Of a DNA stretch of 64,000 bases, positions 43,228 to 53,705 are shown one piece after another (position 1 is the first letter of the stretch; each line of letters begins with the position of its first letter). The notes under the pieces are model-generated. The model saw nothing but the letters and a program-made list of their open reading frames with translations. It did no database searches and was not told the origin of the DNA. This DNA is from Gracilaria gracilis (Eukaryota; Rhodophyta; Florideophyceae; Gracilariales; Gracilariaceae), in NCBI GenBank assembly GCA_030374805.1, contig JARGSG010000213.1, positions 1-64,000 on the forward strand. The letters are read 5' to 3'. Made by a program: the position numbers and the translations under genes.

Positions 43228-44617
43228 GTGCACAACTTTCGCGAGAAGAGCAATGAAGAGGATCGGTACACCAGCACAAAACTTATTCTGGCCAACTTTA
43301 TGGCTCTCTTACAACAAGTTCTCGCGGCGAGAATGGGAATCGTTACTCGTGCACATCTCGCAGAGCTTTGTCGAGATGAATATCCCCGATTCGCAACGTA
43401 TGCTCTTTGGGTCATGGCAGAACTCGCAATCATTGCCACAGACCTTACTGAAGTTTTGGGAACTGCGATTGGCATTCATCTACTTTTCGGCCTACCTCTC
43501 ATGGCCGGTGTCGTAATCACAGCACTAGACACGTTCTTGCTGCTAAGCGCTCAAAACCAAGGCATGAGACGCATAGAGCAAGTGATCTTCATGTTTCTGG
43601 TAGTGATATCCTTCTGTTTCGTTTTGGAGCTCTTCATGTCCAAACCCAGTGTTTCCGGAGTACTGGGTGGAGTTTTTGTCCCACGCCTCGACACGTCGAG
43701 CCTGTACTTTGCCACAGGCATTGTTGGAGCAACTGGTACGCCATATAACTTTTATTTGCACTCTGCGTTGGTCATCGAGCGTGTTCCAGATCGATCCCGT
43801 GAAACTCTGCAATCCGAGTGCCGATACAACCTTATTGACACTAACATTGCTCTTAACGATGCATTATTCATCAACTGTGCCATTCTAATCATTGCGGCCG
43901 CCAACTTCTGCACAAAGGGGATTGAAGTTACTACTCTTTCGAAAGCGTATCATCTTCTCGAAAACACAGGCTTCAAAGTTGGTAAGCTAGAAGTTGCTCC
44001 TTTACTGTTCGGGGTAGCGCTTATAGCATCAGGCCAAAGCTCTACGCTATGCGGAACTGTAGCAGAGCAATACGTCATGGAAGGGTTTCTTGATCTTCGC
44101 GCTCCACCAGTTATTCGTCGGCTTGTTACACGTCTCATCGCCATTATCCCTGCTCTGGTTGTCATCTCCATCATGGGCGATACCGGGACTTACCAACTGC
44201 TCATCTTTTGTCAGGTCGTACTTTCTCTTCAACTCCCATTTGCTATTGTTCCAATGATACGATTTATAAATTCCACGCGAAGAATGAATGAGTTCAAGAA
44301 CTCGAAGTTCGTGTCTATGCTAGCATGGGCTGCTGCAGGAATCACTGTCTGTCTTAATATATGCGTTCGTGCTTCATTCGATAATTCAGGGGGTCCAGTC
44401 GAGTCATGTAGGATTGAAGCTCCTCACTCTTGCATGCATTGCGCCGCTCTTCGTGGCCATAATGATATTTCTTGCATGGATCGCGTTCAGAACAGAAACT
44501 GGAAGATCAGGCCCAGTCAAGAAGGTTGAAGATGAATATGACTTCGTGTCGGAAGATGGATTTGAGTTATATTCGTTAGGGTCTCCTGTCGGGAGCCTGC
44601 CGACCCGTCTCCGATGA
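43228..44617 (+). pseudogene. NRAMP (SLC11) metal transporter, 5' truncated
   Basis: NRAMP proteins are proton-coupled divalent metal transporters with 11-12 membrane helices. Homology begins at about 43278 (LILANFMALLQQVLAARMGI) and covers helix 2 to the last helix, including LWVMAELAIIATDLTEVLGT and NLIDTNIALNDALFIN. Helix 1 with the metal-binding DPGN motif is missing. The helix 6 motif, normally MPHN, reads TPYN (GATGTPYNFYLHSALV), a substitution known from divergent NRAMP-related transporters. A one-base shift near 44400 separates the last helix (LLTLACIAPLFVAIMIFLAW) and tail, ending at TGA 44615-44617. It lies in the same frame as gene X upstream. Confidence 0.82.
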
Positions 44618-44825
44618 CTGTAACGTTGCGTATCGCACCTGAAGAACCTCCAGAGCTTGACGAAGCCGTTGACTTGTATAGAACAGAAAAAGTTGCGAGG
44701 AAGCGACAATCGCAACAACAACTTAACATATGAATTGTCACTTAAACTATTCTAAACTTTGTGTAAAAGTATTGAGGCTCCGTCGTACTGTCTTACTCTC
44801 CTGCTGAATCAGAACCTTGGTCAGC

Positions 44826-45319
44826 CTAAAGCATCCAGTTTGAGTCTTCGACAAGAGAATTTCGAACCAAGGTCTTTATATCTAATCGCTTGACCCCTTC
44901 GGCTGGTTCTATGTGGCTTTCATCATCAGAATCTTCAAAGTTATCAGTGTGTTCACTTGCTTCTCCCGCATCAATCTTGCCACGCGGTTCAGAAGTTGTC
45001 TCGGTTTGCTCATTCATTTCAGCAACTTGCTTCAATTCGTTTTGTCCTCCCTCTGAATCACGCCTTTCGGAGGCATCATTCTTCACTGAATCGCTCTCAA
45101 TGTCATCCCCGGAACCTACAACATGAGGGGGACTTAGATGAGGCACAATCGATCCAGTTTCTGAAGGTCTTGGCGTCTCTTCTTCGGAAACGATTGGAAC
45201 ATCCTTGCGTGTGGTGTGCTTTGTCTGCCTTCCTCCCATATGTTCAGAATGATCATCTGATATCAAAGCCTCCTCTTCATCGGCAGCCAGAACATTTACC
45301 TCTTCTGTGCGTCTCTCGT
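44826..45319 (-). CDS. Small acidic open frame inside the Harbinger element
   Basis: About 160 codons rich in E, D and S, with no recognised domain and no convincing ATG at the 5' end (an in-frame TAA precedes it near 45322). It ends SLVEDSNWML at 44826. Its composition recalls the C-terminus of a host protein. It may be a third captured fragment or a 5' part of the transposase transcript; the two are on the same strand, with the transposase upstream. Confidence 0.3.
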
Positions 45320-45387
45320 CCTGTTAACTCCATAAGTTGAGAGCTGAGAGAAAGAGGGCAAGCGACTGGTCAATCAGTAACCCAAAA

Positions 45388-46704
45388 TCAGGCAGTGGAG
45401 ACCACGCGGGCGTACGGGCGCGTCAAGTTGAAATCTTCTACAATTTGTACCATCTGTGATCTCTTCATAGACACCTCTGCATTATCAGAATTGCTCAATG
45501 TTCCGCAGTGTTCGTACCAATCATCCGCATGATCTTTGACCTTGAGCATGTCCTCCCTGCTGTACTCCGAAATATCCTGCACTCCCTCTTGCTCTATAAT
45601 AAAATTATGGAGCTTCATGCATACGGCGACAACACGAGTGTTCTTAGAGAGTTCAAACTTCAAACCATTTTTCAGGATAGGAAACTTGGAAACCAATATT
45701 CCAAACGCCTGCTCAACAACAATGCGCAAAGAAGAAAGATAATAATTGAACACTTGCTCCCACGCTGATGCTTTTGACATAGGAATGGGGGTTATAAGAA
45801 ATTCAGAGCACACGTAAGCCTCGTCCCCAACGATCCATAATCCTAGTGGTAGTCCTTTTTCTCTTAGATACTTACCTAGCTCTGACACGCTAAAACATAG
45901 CGAGTCATGTGTAGCACCCGAGCACTTAATAGACGCAAATAGAAAACGATAGTCATGAGATGCGACCGCCTGAACCGGTAGTCCGTAGTACCCTTTTCTG
46001 GTAAAGAAGGAAGCAGGGTTGTATTCCTCACCTGGACAAGCAATTCTGACCAATATACCATCTACAGCGCCTATGCAACCAGTAAATGGGCTTGGAGCGC
46101 GTCTAAACGTTTTGAAGCCATCAGCCAGTTGTCGATAACCCATGTCATTCTTCGGAAGGCCTGGAAACTTCAGTACCTTGTTGAGAACCGCACAAGTGTC
46201 GTGAAAGACCTTGTATACGGTCGATGGGCCACATTTATAGCCCTTGAATATATCCTGATAACGTGCTCCGCCGAGGAAAGACAACGTCATCTCCAAACGA
46301 CTCTGCGGAGAAATAGCCCAGTTTTTCGCCCTGCGTGCCATCTCATTATCGCGTTGAAGATGCCTACCGACCCTTGAGAGCAATCGTTTGAAACTAGATC
46401 GCTTCATACGATAAAGACTAGAGTAGCACCTTTCGTTTAAAGAGAAAGTTAATAGTTCATCGTATCGTGCAGAAAGCTTTCTAATGGGCGGAAAGAGAGA
46501 TGTGCTTCGATTTCGTCGCTTGTGTCGTTGCCTGAGATAATAGGCGCCAAAAGTCATTGTTTGCGCAACAAGTGAGTGAAGGTTAGATTGATCCATAACA
46601 ATTGGTTGGCAGGTGGTAATAGTATCGCAAGGAAACGTACTAACGCAGACCATAGTGGGATCTAGATGGCATCTAAGTATAAATGTGAGCTTGTCTATCC
46701 TCAT
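45388..46704 (-). CDS. PIF/Harbinger transposase (HARBI1-like nuclease, locus 2)
   Basis: A 438-residue intact DDE nuclease. Candidate catalytic residues: Asp in GCIGAVDGILVRI (about 218), Asp in WIVGDEAYVCSEFL (about 293) and Glu in RIVVEQAFGILVSKFP (about 328). LEMTLSFLGGARYQDIFKGY and GPSTVYKVFHDTC form the upstream helix-turn-helix-like region usual in the family. An alternative start at the internal ATG 46593 (MDQSNLHS) is possible. It reads inward from the right terminal repeat and is the likely motor of the 9.8-kb element and possibly of non-autonomous relatives with the same ends. Confidence 0.88.
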   Translation of the reverse strand: MRIDKLTFILRCHLDPTMVCVSTFPCDTITTCQPIVMDQSNLHSLVAQTMTFGAYYLRQRHKRRNRSTSLFPPIRKLSARYDELLTFSLNERCYSSLYRMKRSSFKRLLSRVGRHLQRDNEMARRAKNWAISPQSRLEMTLSFLGGARYQDIFKGYKCGPSTVYKVFHDTCAVLNKVLKFPGLPKNDMGYRQLADGFKTFRRAPSPFTGCIGAVDGILVRIACPGEEYNPASFFTRKGYYGLPVQAVASHDYRFLFASIKCSGATHDSLCFSVSELGKYLREKGLPLGLWIVGDEAYVCSEFLITPIPMSKASAWEQVFNYYLSSLRIVVEQAFGILVSKFPILKNGLKFELSKNTRVVAVCMKLHNFIIEQEGVQDISEYSREDMLKVKDHADDWYEHCGTLSNSDNAEVSMKRSQMVQIVEDFNLTRPYARVVSTA

Positions 46705-47000
46705 GGCTTATTCAAATTTAAACTACCTCGTAGAAGAATGGTACGCAAAAGGCAATCAGAATAGGTTGACGGGGAGGCAGAGTTCTTTAAGGTTTGGGTT
46801 CGAAGGGAAAATGGAACAGTTGGGGGATCTAGTTGAAAGATCTCGACGGGAAGACGGCAATTGTATCTCCGAGAGCCGCTCTCTATAAGCGAATGCTTAC
46901 CCTTTGCTGACACACTTTTCATGGGAAGCCGATCCGATTTAGCAAATGCTGAATGTTGAGTTTTACTAAGATTCTAAATAAAAAACGTCAAGAAAGTACT

Positions 47001-47048
47001 GGCACGCTGGTACGCTAGAACGGCTGGTACGGATGTGTAGAAAGACCC
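47001..47048 (-). repeat. Right terminal inverted repeat of the 9.8-kb Harbinger element
   Basis: Complement of 37283-37330 with three G/A-type differences. Base 47049 is the first base of the MULE terminal repeat. Confidence 0.85.
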
Positions 47049-47303
47049 TTATGTAAAACAGAGGTTCCAGAACCTCTCTTTCTTTGTAGCATTTGCGCCT
47101 AGAACCTCTGTAACGTCAACAACGCTCCTACACCCCTCTCTGCCGATTCCCTGGACATATGTCATAGGAACCTCCGTAGCTGCAAAGTCTATTGGCTCTT
47201 GCCCCGCAAGGGCGTAAGCCATAACACTCAGCTCGCGTAACGCGCTCCTAAAAGCTTTGCGAGCCCCAAGTTCAAAAAAAGCGCGCGCATTGCGTAGCTA
47301 TAG
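47049..47303 (+). repeat. MULE left terminal inverted repeat
   Basis: Highly similar to the complement of 52923-53170, including the shared inner boundary GCGCGCGCATTGCGTAG. Confidence 0.85.
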
Positions 47304-47469
47304 AGCTAGCTCTGGAGCCCGCGCATTTTATGTTGAGGTGAGGTCTATATCGCGCATCTTACGGTGAACTTTGTATCGCACACCTTACGGTGAAGTTTCA
47401 ATTGATTTCATGATCACGCTGGCGACTGAAACCGAATCATCTGTGAAGTAACCTCGGCAAAATACGTTG

Positions 47470-48732
47470 GATTCGGACGTAGTTGCATTTATCGACCCAG
47501 TAAACGAAGACTCAGGTGATGAGGTCGATTCAGATTTTAATCCAGTAAAAAGTGCTAAATATGTGGGTGTTAAAAAATAGTGATCGACCTCTAACCGAAA
47601 AACAGAAGAAGAAGATCAAATTTACCGTCAAAAAAATATCTCAATTTCTACGGGAGCTTGCGAAGCACACTGGAATTGTTTTCAATCGTACTTATCTGCC
47701 TGGTTTTAATGAGTTGCGTAAGCTGTGGTATGATTTGGTCATTTTGCTACAGAACACAACAGATCCTAAAGGAGTTTTGGGACCTAATATCTTAACCTCT
47801 TCTAAGCCAAAAGAATGGTTTTGCAACATGTTTCTCGGTGCAGGCGTTCTGGAGTTAGAACCGATGGCGGGCGTTGTGTTTATCCCTGTTGATGTCGCGT
47901 GCCGCATGAGCAATAATGCGAACTCATATGCTTCGTTGAGTGCCCGCGAACAGGATGAAGTGATTCGGCGAAACCAACACGGTTTTGTTGAGAAAATGTA
48001 CATGAGTCCTGGGCCTATATCGACCATCATTGTCCCAATAATGGTGAACAGGGTTCATTGGGGCGTGCTTCTTACTGAAAAAGTGCAGAAAAGCAAATGG
48101 ACAATGTACTGGGGTGACAGTTTAAACTGGGACTGTCCTCAACACTGCCGAACTCTAATATGTCGAACGATCGAAACCACGCGGAAGGAACGAATTGACT
48201 GGACGTATCCCTCTGAGAATTATACTGGACGTTCTAGGTTATAAGAAGCAAAGTGACAGCTTCCGCTGTGGGGCATACGTACTTTCTATGATGTCCAGGT
48301 TCGCTCGCACCACCGGTCGTATCCCGCGCGCATCCTTTGACGAAGGTCACACTTCGAACCTCACCGAACAATATCGTTGGGCATGTGCCCAAGCTCGTGT
48401 TGAGACTGTGATTAGCCTTTCTAATGTTCTCCCCATCAGCGACGAACGCGCGGTAGATGAGCTACAGATGAAGAACAGGGAGAGAGTGTATGCGGCGCGA
48501 CACAGGACGAGTTCCGGTTCTACACCTCCTCATGGTGTTTCGCAATCACCCATGGTTCAATCTGGAAGAACGGGAGGTCAGGGCGATGAAGGCAATGTAA
48601 AGAGGACGGGTAGGGCTACGAAGAATGCTACAGACAACTTGGAGGACACTGAGAGCAGTGATATTCGTGGCCGAGGGACAGATGTTCTACGCGACGATGC
48701 TCCTTCAGAACAAGATGCACGAAGGGGAACTT
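47470..48732 (+). pseudogene. Ulp1/SENP-like cysteine protease (C48 type), frameshifted
   Basis: De-ubiquitin/SUMO-type protease fold found in some MULEs. A short acidic frame (about 47470-47570, NEDSGDEVDSD) shifts near 47570 into the main frame. Catalytic triad candidates are His in NRVHWGVLL (about 48053), Asp in MYWGDSLNW (about 48113) and Cys in SFRCGAYVL (about 48262). The Cys part lies in a second frame, shifted between about 48200 and 48240. A low-complexity S/T/G-rich tail leads to TAA 48732-48734, after which the same frame continues into the DNA-binding segment, so protease and DNA-binding part may once have been one polyprotein. Confidence 0.72.
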
Positions 48733-48734
48733 AA

Positions 48735-49490
48735 AAGACTGGTGAGAAGCGTAGGAAGCTTTCCGCCGAGGTCAACGTGTTTGATTTGCCAGGTTATGTT
48801 GTGGGGTTATGTGAGGAGGAGGGGTATGAGTATGGCGTGCAGTTTTGTAAGCAGGTAACACGTTCTAAAGTGTACCGGCTGAACGCAAGGCTGAGATGTC
48901 TTAACTACAAACGAAGACCTCCAGGCTGCGGGTGCAGAGCGGCGTTCATGGCTAAAGCTCGTAGAGATGGAACGGGTTGGATGGTGAGCTTTTCTGGCCT
49001 GCACAACCATCGAAGGCTCGGCGCAGACGGGCGAAGAAAGAAAGAGAAGCGGAGAAAGGCTGTGAGGGACGCGATAGAGAAGAACTGTCCCTCAGACTTT
49101 CGTGTACCTTTCATTCATTTCATACCACCAGCCCTGAAGAGTTGCGCTCAAGAAGCCGGTGGTGACCACGACGACGATTTCATGAAGGACGTGATCCCTG
49201 TTCGTCCAGGAAGCGTAATGGACTGGCTCTCCGGAGATAGATTCCAGCGTCAGGACGGCGAGTATATGCATACTCAGGAAGTGCGGGTGTGTAGTGACGT
49301 TGAACTTATAGATGTAGAGGCTGAGATGGCAGCAGGAGCAGGACATGGAAGGAGAATTGCATCAACTTCAAAAGACGATGGTATTGCATCTGCAGATAGT
49401 TCGGTTGTTGACGTTACCGAGGAGTACCAAAAGGCGAAGAACTCACAGAGTATTAAGGTCCCGGTAAGTTATGCTTTATTGAAAGTTTGA
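48735..49490 (+). CDS. MULE-associated zinc-finger (FAR1/WRKY-GCM1-like) segment
   Basis: In frame with the protease tail after TAA 48732-48734. It shows a C-x(n)-C, H-x-H type arrangement (RLRCLNYKRRPPGCGCRAAF, then SFSGLHNHRRLG), the pattern of FAR1/GCM-WRKY-like DNA-binding domains on MULE transposases, then a charged linker. It ends at TGA 49488-49490. No ATG is evident at the 5' end. It probably belongs to the same protein as the transposase that follows in a different frame. Confidence 0.55.
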   Translation, partial: KTGEKRRKLSAEVNVFDLPGYVVGLCEEEGYEYGVQFCKQVTRSKVYRLNARLRCLNYKRRPPGCGCRAAFMAKARRDGTGWMVSFSGLHNHRRLGADGRRKKEKRRKAVRDAIEKNCPSDFRVPFIHFIPPALKSCAQEAGGDHDDDFMKDVIPVRPGSVMDWLSGDRFQRQDGEYMHTQEVRVCSDVELIDVEAEMAAGAGHGRRIASTSKDDGIASADSSVVDVTEEYQKAKNSQSIKVPVSYALLKV

Positions 49491-49549
49491 CAACATACAA
49501 TGTACTACCAGAGTTAGTCTAACACGTCACAAAGCCTTCCTCACCATCT

Positions 49550-52135
49550 GTGTTCCGTTCCATACCGCAGCAATTTCCCTCAGAAGGTAATGAAGCGCCG
49601 GGCGGTGGGCAGGGAGACGAGCGGCAAGGAGACGACGGGCAGGTAGTGCACAGGGAAGGAGAGGACGGAAATGCAGAGCACAGTCCGGGAGAGCACAGGC
49701 AGGAAGAGCACAGTCCGGAAGAGCACAGGCAGGGACACGACGCGCAGGGAGAGCACAGGCAGGAAGGGGAGGGACGGAGTACTACGGAGAGTACCGCCGA
49801 GGTATCGGATATCTCAACGTATGTAGAGCGCTACACAGAGGATGAATGCGTCAGGCGCATGTTTCTTGCGTATCTTGAGCAAATGGAAATGTCTCACTCG
49901 CAAGTTTTGCTACAGCACCTCCTATACATTGCTGATGGCTACGGGTTCAAGGTGTCTATTAGGGACTCCAAATACGTAGAGTATGAAGGGCAGAAGGTGT
50001 TACAACGCGGGTATCTGACGTGCTCCCTCCAGAACCATGAACAGTACAAATGTTCGTACGTTTTTAAGGTCCGAAGAGTACGCGTTACTGACTCAAACCC
50101 TCAGCAATATGCTTTTTCCCCCAATTTCTCCAGGGCGTGTCACAATCACGAGTGTAACAGAAGCTCCCTTCAGAACAAGATGACCCCAGATATGGTTAAG
50201 AAGGCCCACCATCTACAAAAAACACTTCATCTCCGGTACGGCACGGTTTTAAGTCTGGTGGAGGAGAAGTTTGGCGTGAGGATCGATAAAACTGCGTTCC
50301 GACGACCCCTATGAACATCGAATCTGGCCAAAATATGGCCGAGATATGGCCGAAATGTGGCCGTTTAAGTCGAAATTTTAAGAAAACGTGTAACTAGTGA
50401 AAATAAGAATTTTTGTTAGCTTACACGTGTAACATTCGGCCATATTTCGGCCCCATCTCGGCCATATTTCGGCCATATGAAGAAAAATGAAACTTGTTTG
50501 TCTTCGCTGGTTAAACGTTCTCACAAATTTTCGAGCTAAACGGCCACATTTCGGCCATATCTCGGCCATATTTCGGCCAGATTCGATGTTCGTAGGGGAC
50601 ATCTGAAGTATATATCAGATTCACGGTATCCGAAAGAGAAAGAATGTCTCCGGCTCTATCAGAATCTGATACGGCTACAGTCAGAGAATGAGTTGAACAG
50701 GGTTTATTGTAGTCGTGGTAGTAATGATGGGCTTCAATTTGTTGCCTGGTGTCTACACCAATGGAGAACGGACTACGAATCGTTTGGTATAGTTTCTGGT
50801 GTCTCCATCGACTGCAAAGCCGTAGCCAACCGTTTCAATCTCCCTCTAATTACTGTCAATGGACGTGACAACAATGGAAATCTCACTACCTACTTCATGG
50901 GCTACATTGAGAATGAAACGGAAGAGAGTTTCCTCTGATTCCTACGACGATTCAAAGAGTGGGCCCGAGTATCTCCCAGCATGTTTGCTGTAGATCAGTG
51001 TGCTGCGCTCATTGGAGCGCTGCGACAAGTGTTCCCGTTTTCTTCCATAACGTTGGATGACTGGCACTTAAACAAAAACCAATCTATCAACACCGAAAGT
51101 TTGTGCAAGTCCATACACCGTTCAGGATGGGGAAAAGAGATGGGAGACGCACTGCACGAGCTGAGGAAAAGTGGCACAATGGAAATGTTCAACACACTCC
51201 GGTCGCAGTTAGAACAACGTTTCTTCACAAACTTTAATGTACCATTTCCAAGATGGTACAATTTCCTCTACCGCGAGAACCCGGACATGGTAGAGCGCTG
51301 CTTCAAAGATATCACACTCCCTAGTCGCTTCTTCTTTCAAGGCAGTGGGTTCTTTGAATCATCAAACAAACAGTATCAGCAATACATTGTTTGGAAGAGA
51401 GTACCATTTTCAGAAGTTCCCGTCGTCATCAAGAGTGTCACCGAACGGTTGCACTTCGAGCGCACTCAGAAAGCCACACTCAGCGACACGGCGCTTCGGA
51501 ACAAGCTCTCCACCTCAGGGCTCCCTCTCACAATGGAGACTTCCACCCGCATGATCCAGACCTTCACACCGTATTCCATCAAGAAGTTTATGGACTGCAG
51601 CGTTCGTTTCTCTCCGTACTTCCTGGTCACCAACGTCGAGGTGCTCCAGACCCGAGACGCACCTTTCAACTTCGACCTCGATACCGCAGGTCCCGGTGTA
51701 TCATCTACTCAGCCGTTAGCAGTGTTCACAATTCGAAGAACCTCCAACCGAGACCCCCAAAACCCAGAAACATATAACACATACCTTGCCGACTCCCCGA
51801 ATGATACCGTAGGTGTTGTGGGAAATTGCAGCTGCCGATACACAACGACGTGGGGAATACCGTGTCCACACCTTACACGCCTGTTCACCATTTTCAATGA
51901 CATAAGCGATCGATGGCCCCATATTAGAGCAGTTATAACAAAACGGTTCCGCATCGAGCATCTATGGCACGTCTATTGGACTCGAAACACCGAAAAATGG
52001 AGTCTGAGAGACATACTCGATCTGCGTTCAAAAATGGGACCATCTCCCGAGAATGTCAGACGCGAGACGGATCAGGCTTGCACAAGGAGCACCATTATCC
52101 ACAAGAGCAGGTGTCCAAGCACCACTTCAACCTGA
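49550..52135 (+). pseudogene. MULE transposase, interrupted by a MITE and a stop
   Basis: The frame has a G/E/H/R-rich start, a second zinc-finger-like domain (CSLQNHEQYKCSYVFKVRRV, ACHNHECNR) and is interrupted after KTAFRR by a MITE (50306-50598). It resumes in the same phase with the catalytic region: Asp in GVSIDCKAVANRFNLPL and Asp in FAVDQCAALIGALRQVFP. TGA 50936-50938 replaces what is probably Trp (context EESFL, stop, FLRRFKEW). Near the end is a SWIM finger (CSCRYTTTWG, then CPH). The frame ends at TGA 52133-52135; a further frame overlaps. Confidence 0.8.
50306..50598. mobile_element. MITE-like insertion with GGCCATAT-rich inverted repeats
   Basis: About 290 bp, almost entirely two inverted arms. 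The left arm, 50306-50367, is CCCCTATGAACATCGAATC followed by four GGCC-containing units spaced 10-14 bp; the right arm, 50537-50598, is its complement with very few mismatches. The centre is AT-rich without coding capacity. It splits the MULE transposase frame. No unambiguous target duplication was seen. Confidence 0.8.
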
Positions 52136-52658
52136 GAATGTAGAAGTTGGAGAGATGGTTAGCACGCTGCAAGGTCAAGAAAACGACGCAATGTCCTCGT
52201 ACATAACTTACTCCGATTGTAAGGCATTGTATGACCAGATGCACAAAGTAGCGGAAACATATGGACAAGTTGCTCTTCAAAGTCTCAAGCAATACTTGAG
52301 AGACGGGCTGAAACAGCTGAATGACGGAAAGTACCCCAATCGTCCCCAGCACGTTCTCCCAGCTCCATTTAGCGTTCCTGATCTGCCTGGAATTTCTGCA
52401 GACGCAGTAATAAAGAACCCGAACCCAGGGCTAGGACGTTCCAGGACACGGAAGAAGTCATTCATGGAGCAGCGCCGACCAGCGAAACGGCGACGAAGAA
52501 ACAACCAAACTACACAAAATCTTCCAGCCACGAGCCCCTCTGCATCTCTGGTGAATACTGGTGGTATTACGACCCCAATGCAAGCAATTCGAAGAGCGTT
52601 GAATGTGGTTGATCATCCAGATAATCAATATGGTCCAAACAGAGAACAAGAAAGTTAG
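52053..52658 (+). CDS. C-terminal ORF of the MULE
   Basis: A 201-codon frame that overlaps the transposase end in another phase. It has a helical middle (YDQMHKVAETYGQVALQSLK) and a strongly basic patch (RRPAKRRRRNN) near residue 140, then a S/T/P-rich end. It may be the original transposase C-terminus displaced by a frameshift, or a separate small protein. No homology recognised. Stop TAG 52656-52658. Confidence 0.4.
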   Translation: MSDARRIRLAQGAPLSTRAGVQAPLQPENVEVGEMVSTLQGQENDAMSSYITYSDCKALYDQMHKVAETYGQVALQSLKQYLRDGLKQLNDGKYPNRPQHVLPAPFSVPDLPGISADAVIKNPNPGLGRSRTRKKSFMEQRRPAKRRRRNNQTTQNLPATSPSASLVNTGGITTPMQAIRRALNVVDHPDNQYGPNREQES

Positions 52659-52922
52659 AATAGAGTCTTGACAATAAAGCTGCTTTTTAATGCGTACCTT
52701 TTGTGCCATTGTTTTGTGTAAAACAATTGTATGTTACTCTCAAGACAGTTGCGGTTTGGTGACGGAGTGTAAACGAGTTAGAGTTGAGGCTCAGCAATTA
52801 AATATTTAGAACTGAGCGACAACCCAAATACCGAGAGCCCGACGGAAACAGACGCAGTGAAAGGAAAGAGGTAGAGAGCAAAAACCAGAACTGTTGCTCG
52901 GAGCAAGCTTGCGTGGCTTTCA

Positions 52923-53170
52923 CTACGCAATGCGCGCGCTTTTTTGAACTTGGGGCTCGCGAAGCGCTAAGGAGCGCGTTACGCTAGCTGAGTGTTATGG
53001 CTCACGCCCCTGCGGGACGTGAGCCAATAGACTTCGCAGCTACGGAGGTTCCTATGACTTGTGTCCAGGGAATTGGCAGAGAGGGGTGTAGGAGCGTGAT
53101 GAACGTGACAGAGGTTCTAGGCGCAAATGCTACAAAGAAAGAGAGGTTCTGGAACATCTGTTCCACATAA
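52923..53170 (-). repeat. MULE right terminal inverted repeat
   Basis: Complement of the left repeat with scattered differences. The outer end CACATAA is followed by CTAACAGTG. Confidence 0.85.
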
Positions 53171-53705
53171 CTAACAGTGCGTAGATTTGCCTGGACCCCC
53201 GTCCCTCAAGGCGAAGCGACTCATTGTCCTACACACCACTAGTGGAGATCCTTCATTAGAAATCGATCCAGAACCAATAACTAAATTTGTTCATCATAAA
53301 GTATAGGCGTCTTCTCCAAACAAACCGGCCTCTTCGCTGCAAGGCGTCTTTCAGCCATGAGGGGCGTGGTGGTGACAATGAATGTATCTTGTGTAACAAA
53401 CTCTGTGCCTCAACGTAAATGCAACGAACAATACAGTAAAACTTTTGCACCAGTAAACTCGAAAACCCAAGCAACATCCAAAACCTTGTAGGAAAAAAAG
53501 GAATGTGCCTTTCCGGGAAAAACGAGAAGGATTGAAAACCAAAACATCATCAAACAAAATGAAGAAAACAAAACACACTTGAAACATTTCACCTGCAGTA
53601 TGAACAACACAAGAACAAAAGCAATACGAAAAATTAGCAGGAGAAAACAAGACAAAAGCTAGCGCAGTTAGTTGCTCCCACAGTTCTGTGTTAGAACGAG
53701 TCAAG
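53171..53705. other. Between MULE and Copia element 2
   Basis: AT-rich. It probably contains the 3' end of Copia element 2, but a matching LTR was not found on the other side. Confidence 0.35.

Larger units (their letters stand above)
37283..47048 (+). mobile_element. 9.8-kb Harbinger-type transposon carrying host gene fragments
   Basis: Defined by terminal inverted repeats of 48 bp with three mismatches: 37283-37330 (GGGTCTTTCTACACATCCGT onward) and 47001-47048 in reverse. Inside lie a SAP-domain ORF (plus), a POLA2 pseudogene (minus), a GC-rich divergent promoter, an unknown gene joined to an NRAMP tail (plus), an acidic ORF (minus) and an intact PIF/Harbinger transposase (minus). The expected 3-bp target duplication is not clean: TGA on the left against TTA on the right. 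The right end touches the MULE terminal repeat with no base between. Confidence 0.82.
47049..53170 (+). mobile_element. Mutator-like element (MULE) with Ulp1-type protease gene
   Basis: Long terminal inverted repeats of about 250 bp: 47049-47303 and 52923-53170, beginning TTATGTRRAACAGAKGTTCC. Inside, on plus, are a Ulp1-like protease, zinc-finger DNA-binding segments, a MULE transposase with SWIM finger, and a C-terminal ORF. MULEs carrying a ULP gene are known in plants. No 9-bp target duplication is seen, partly because the left end abuts the Harbinger element. All coding parts carry lesions. Confidence 0.82.
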
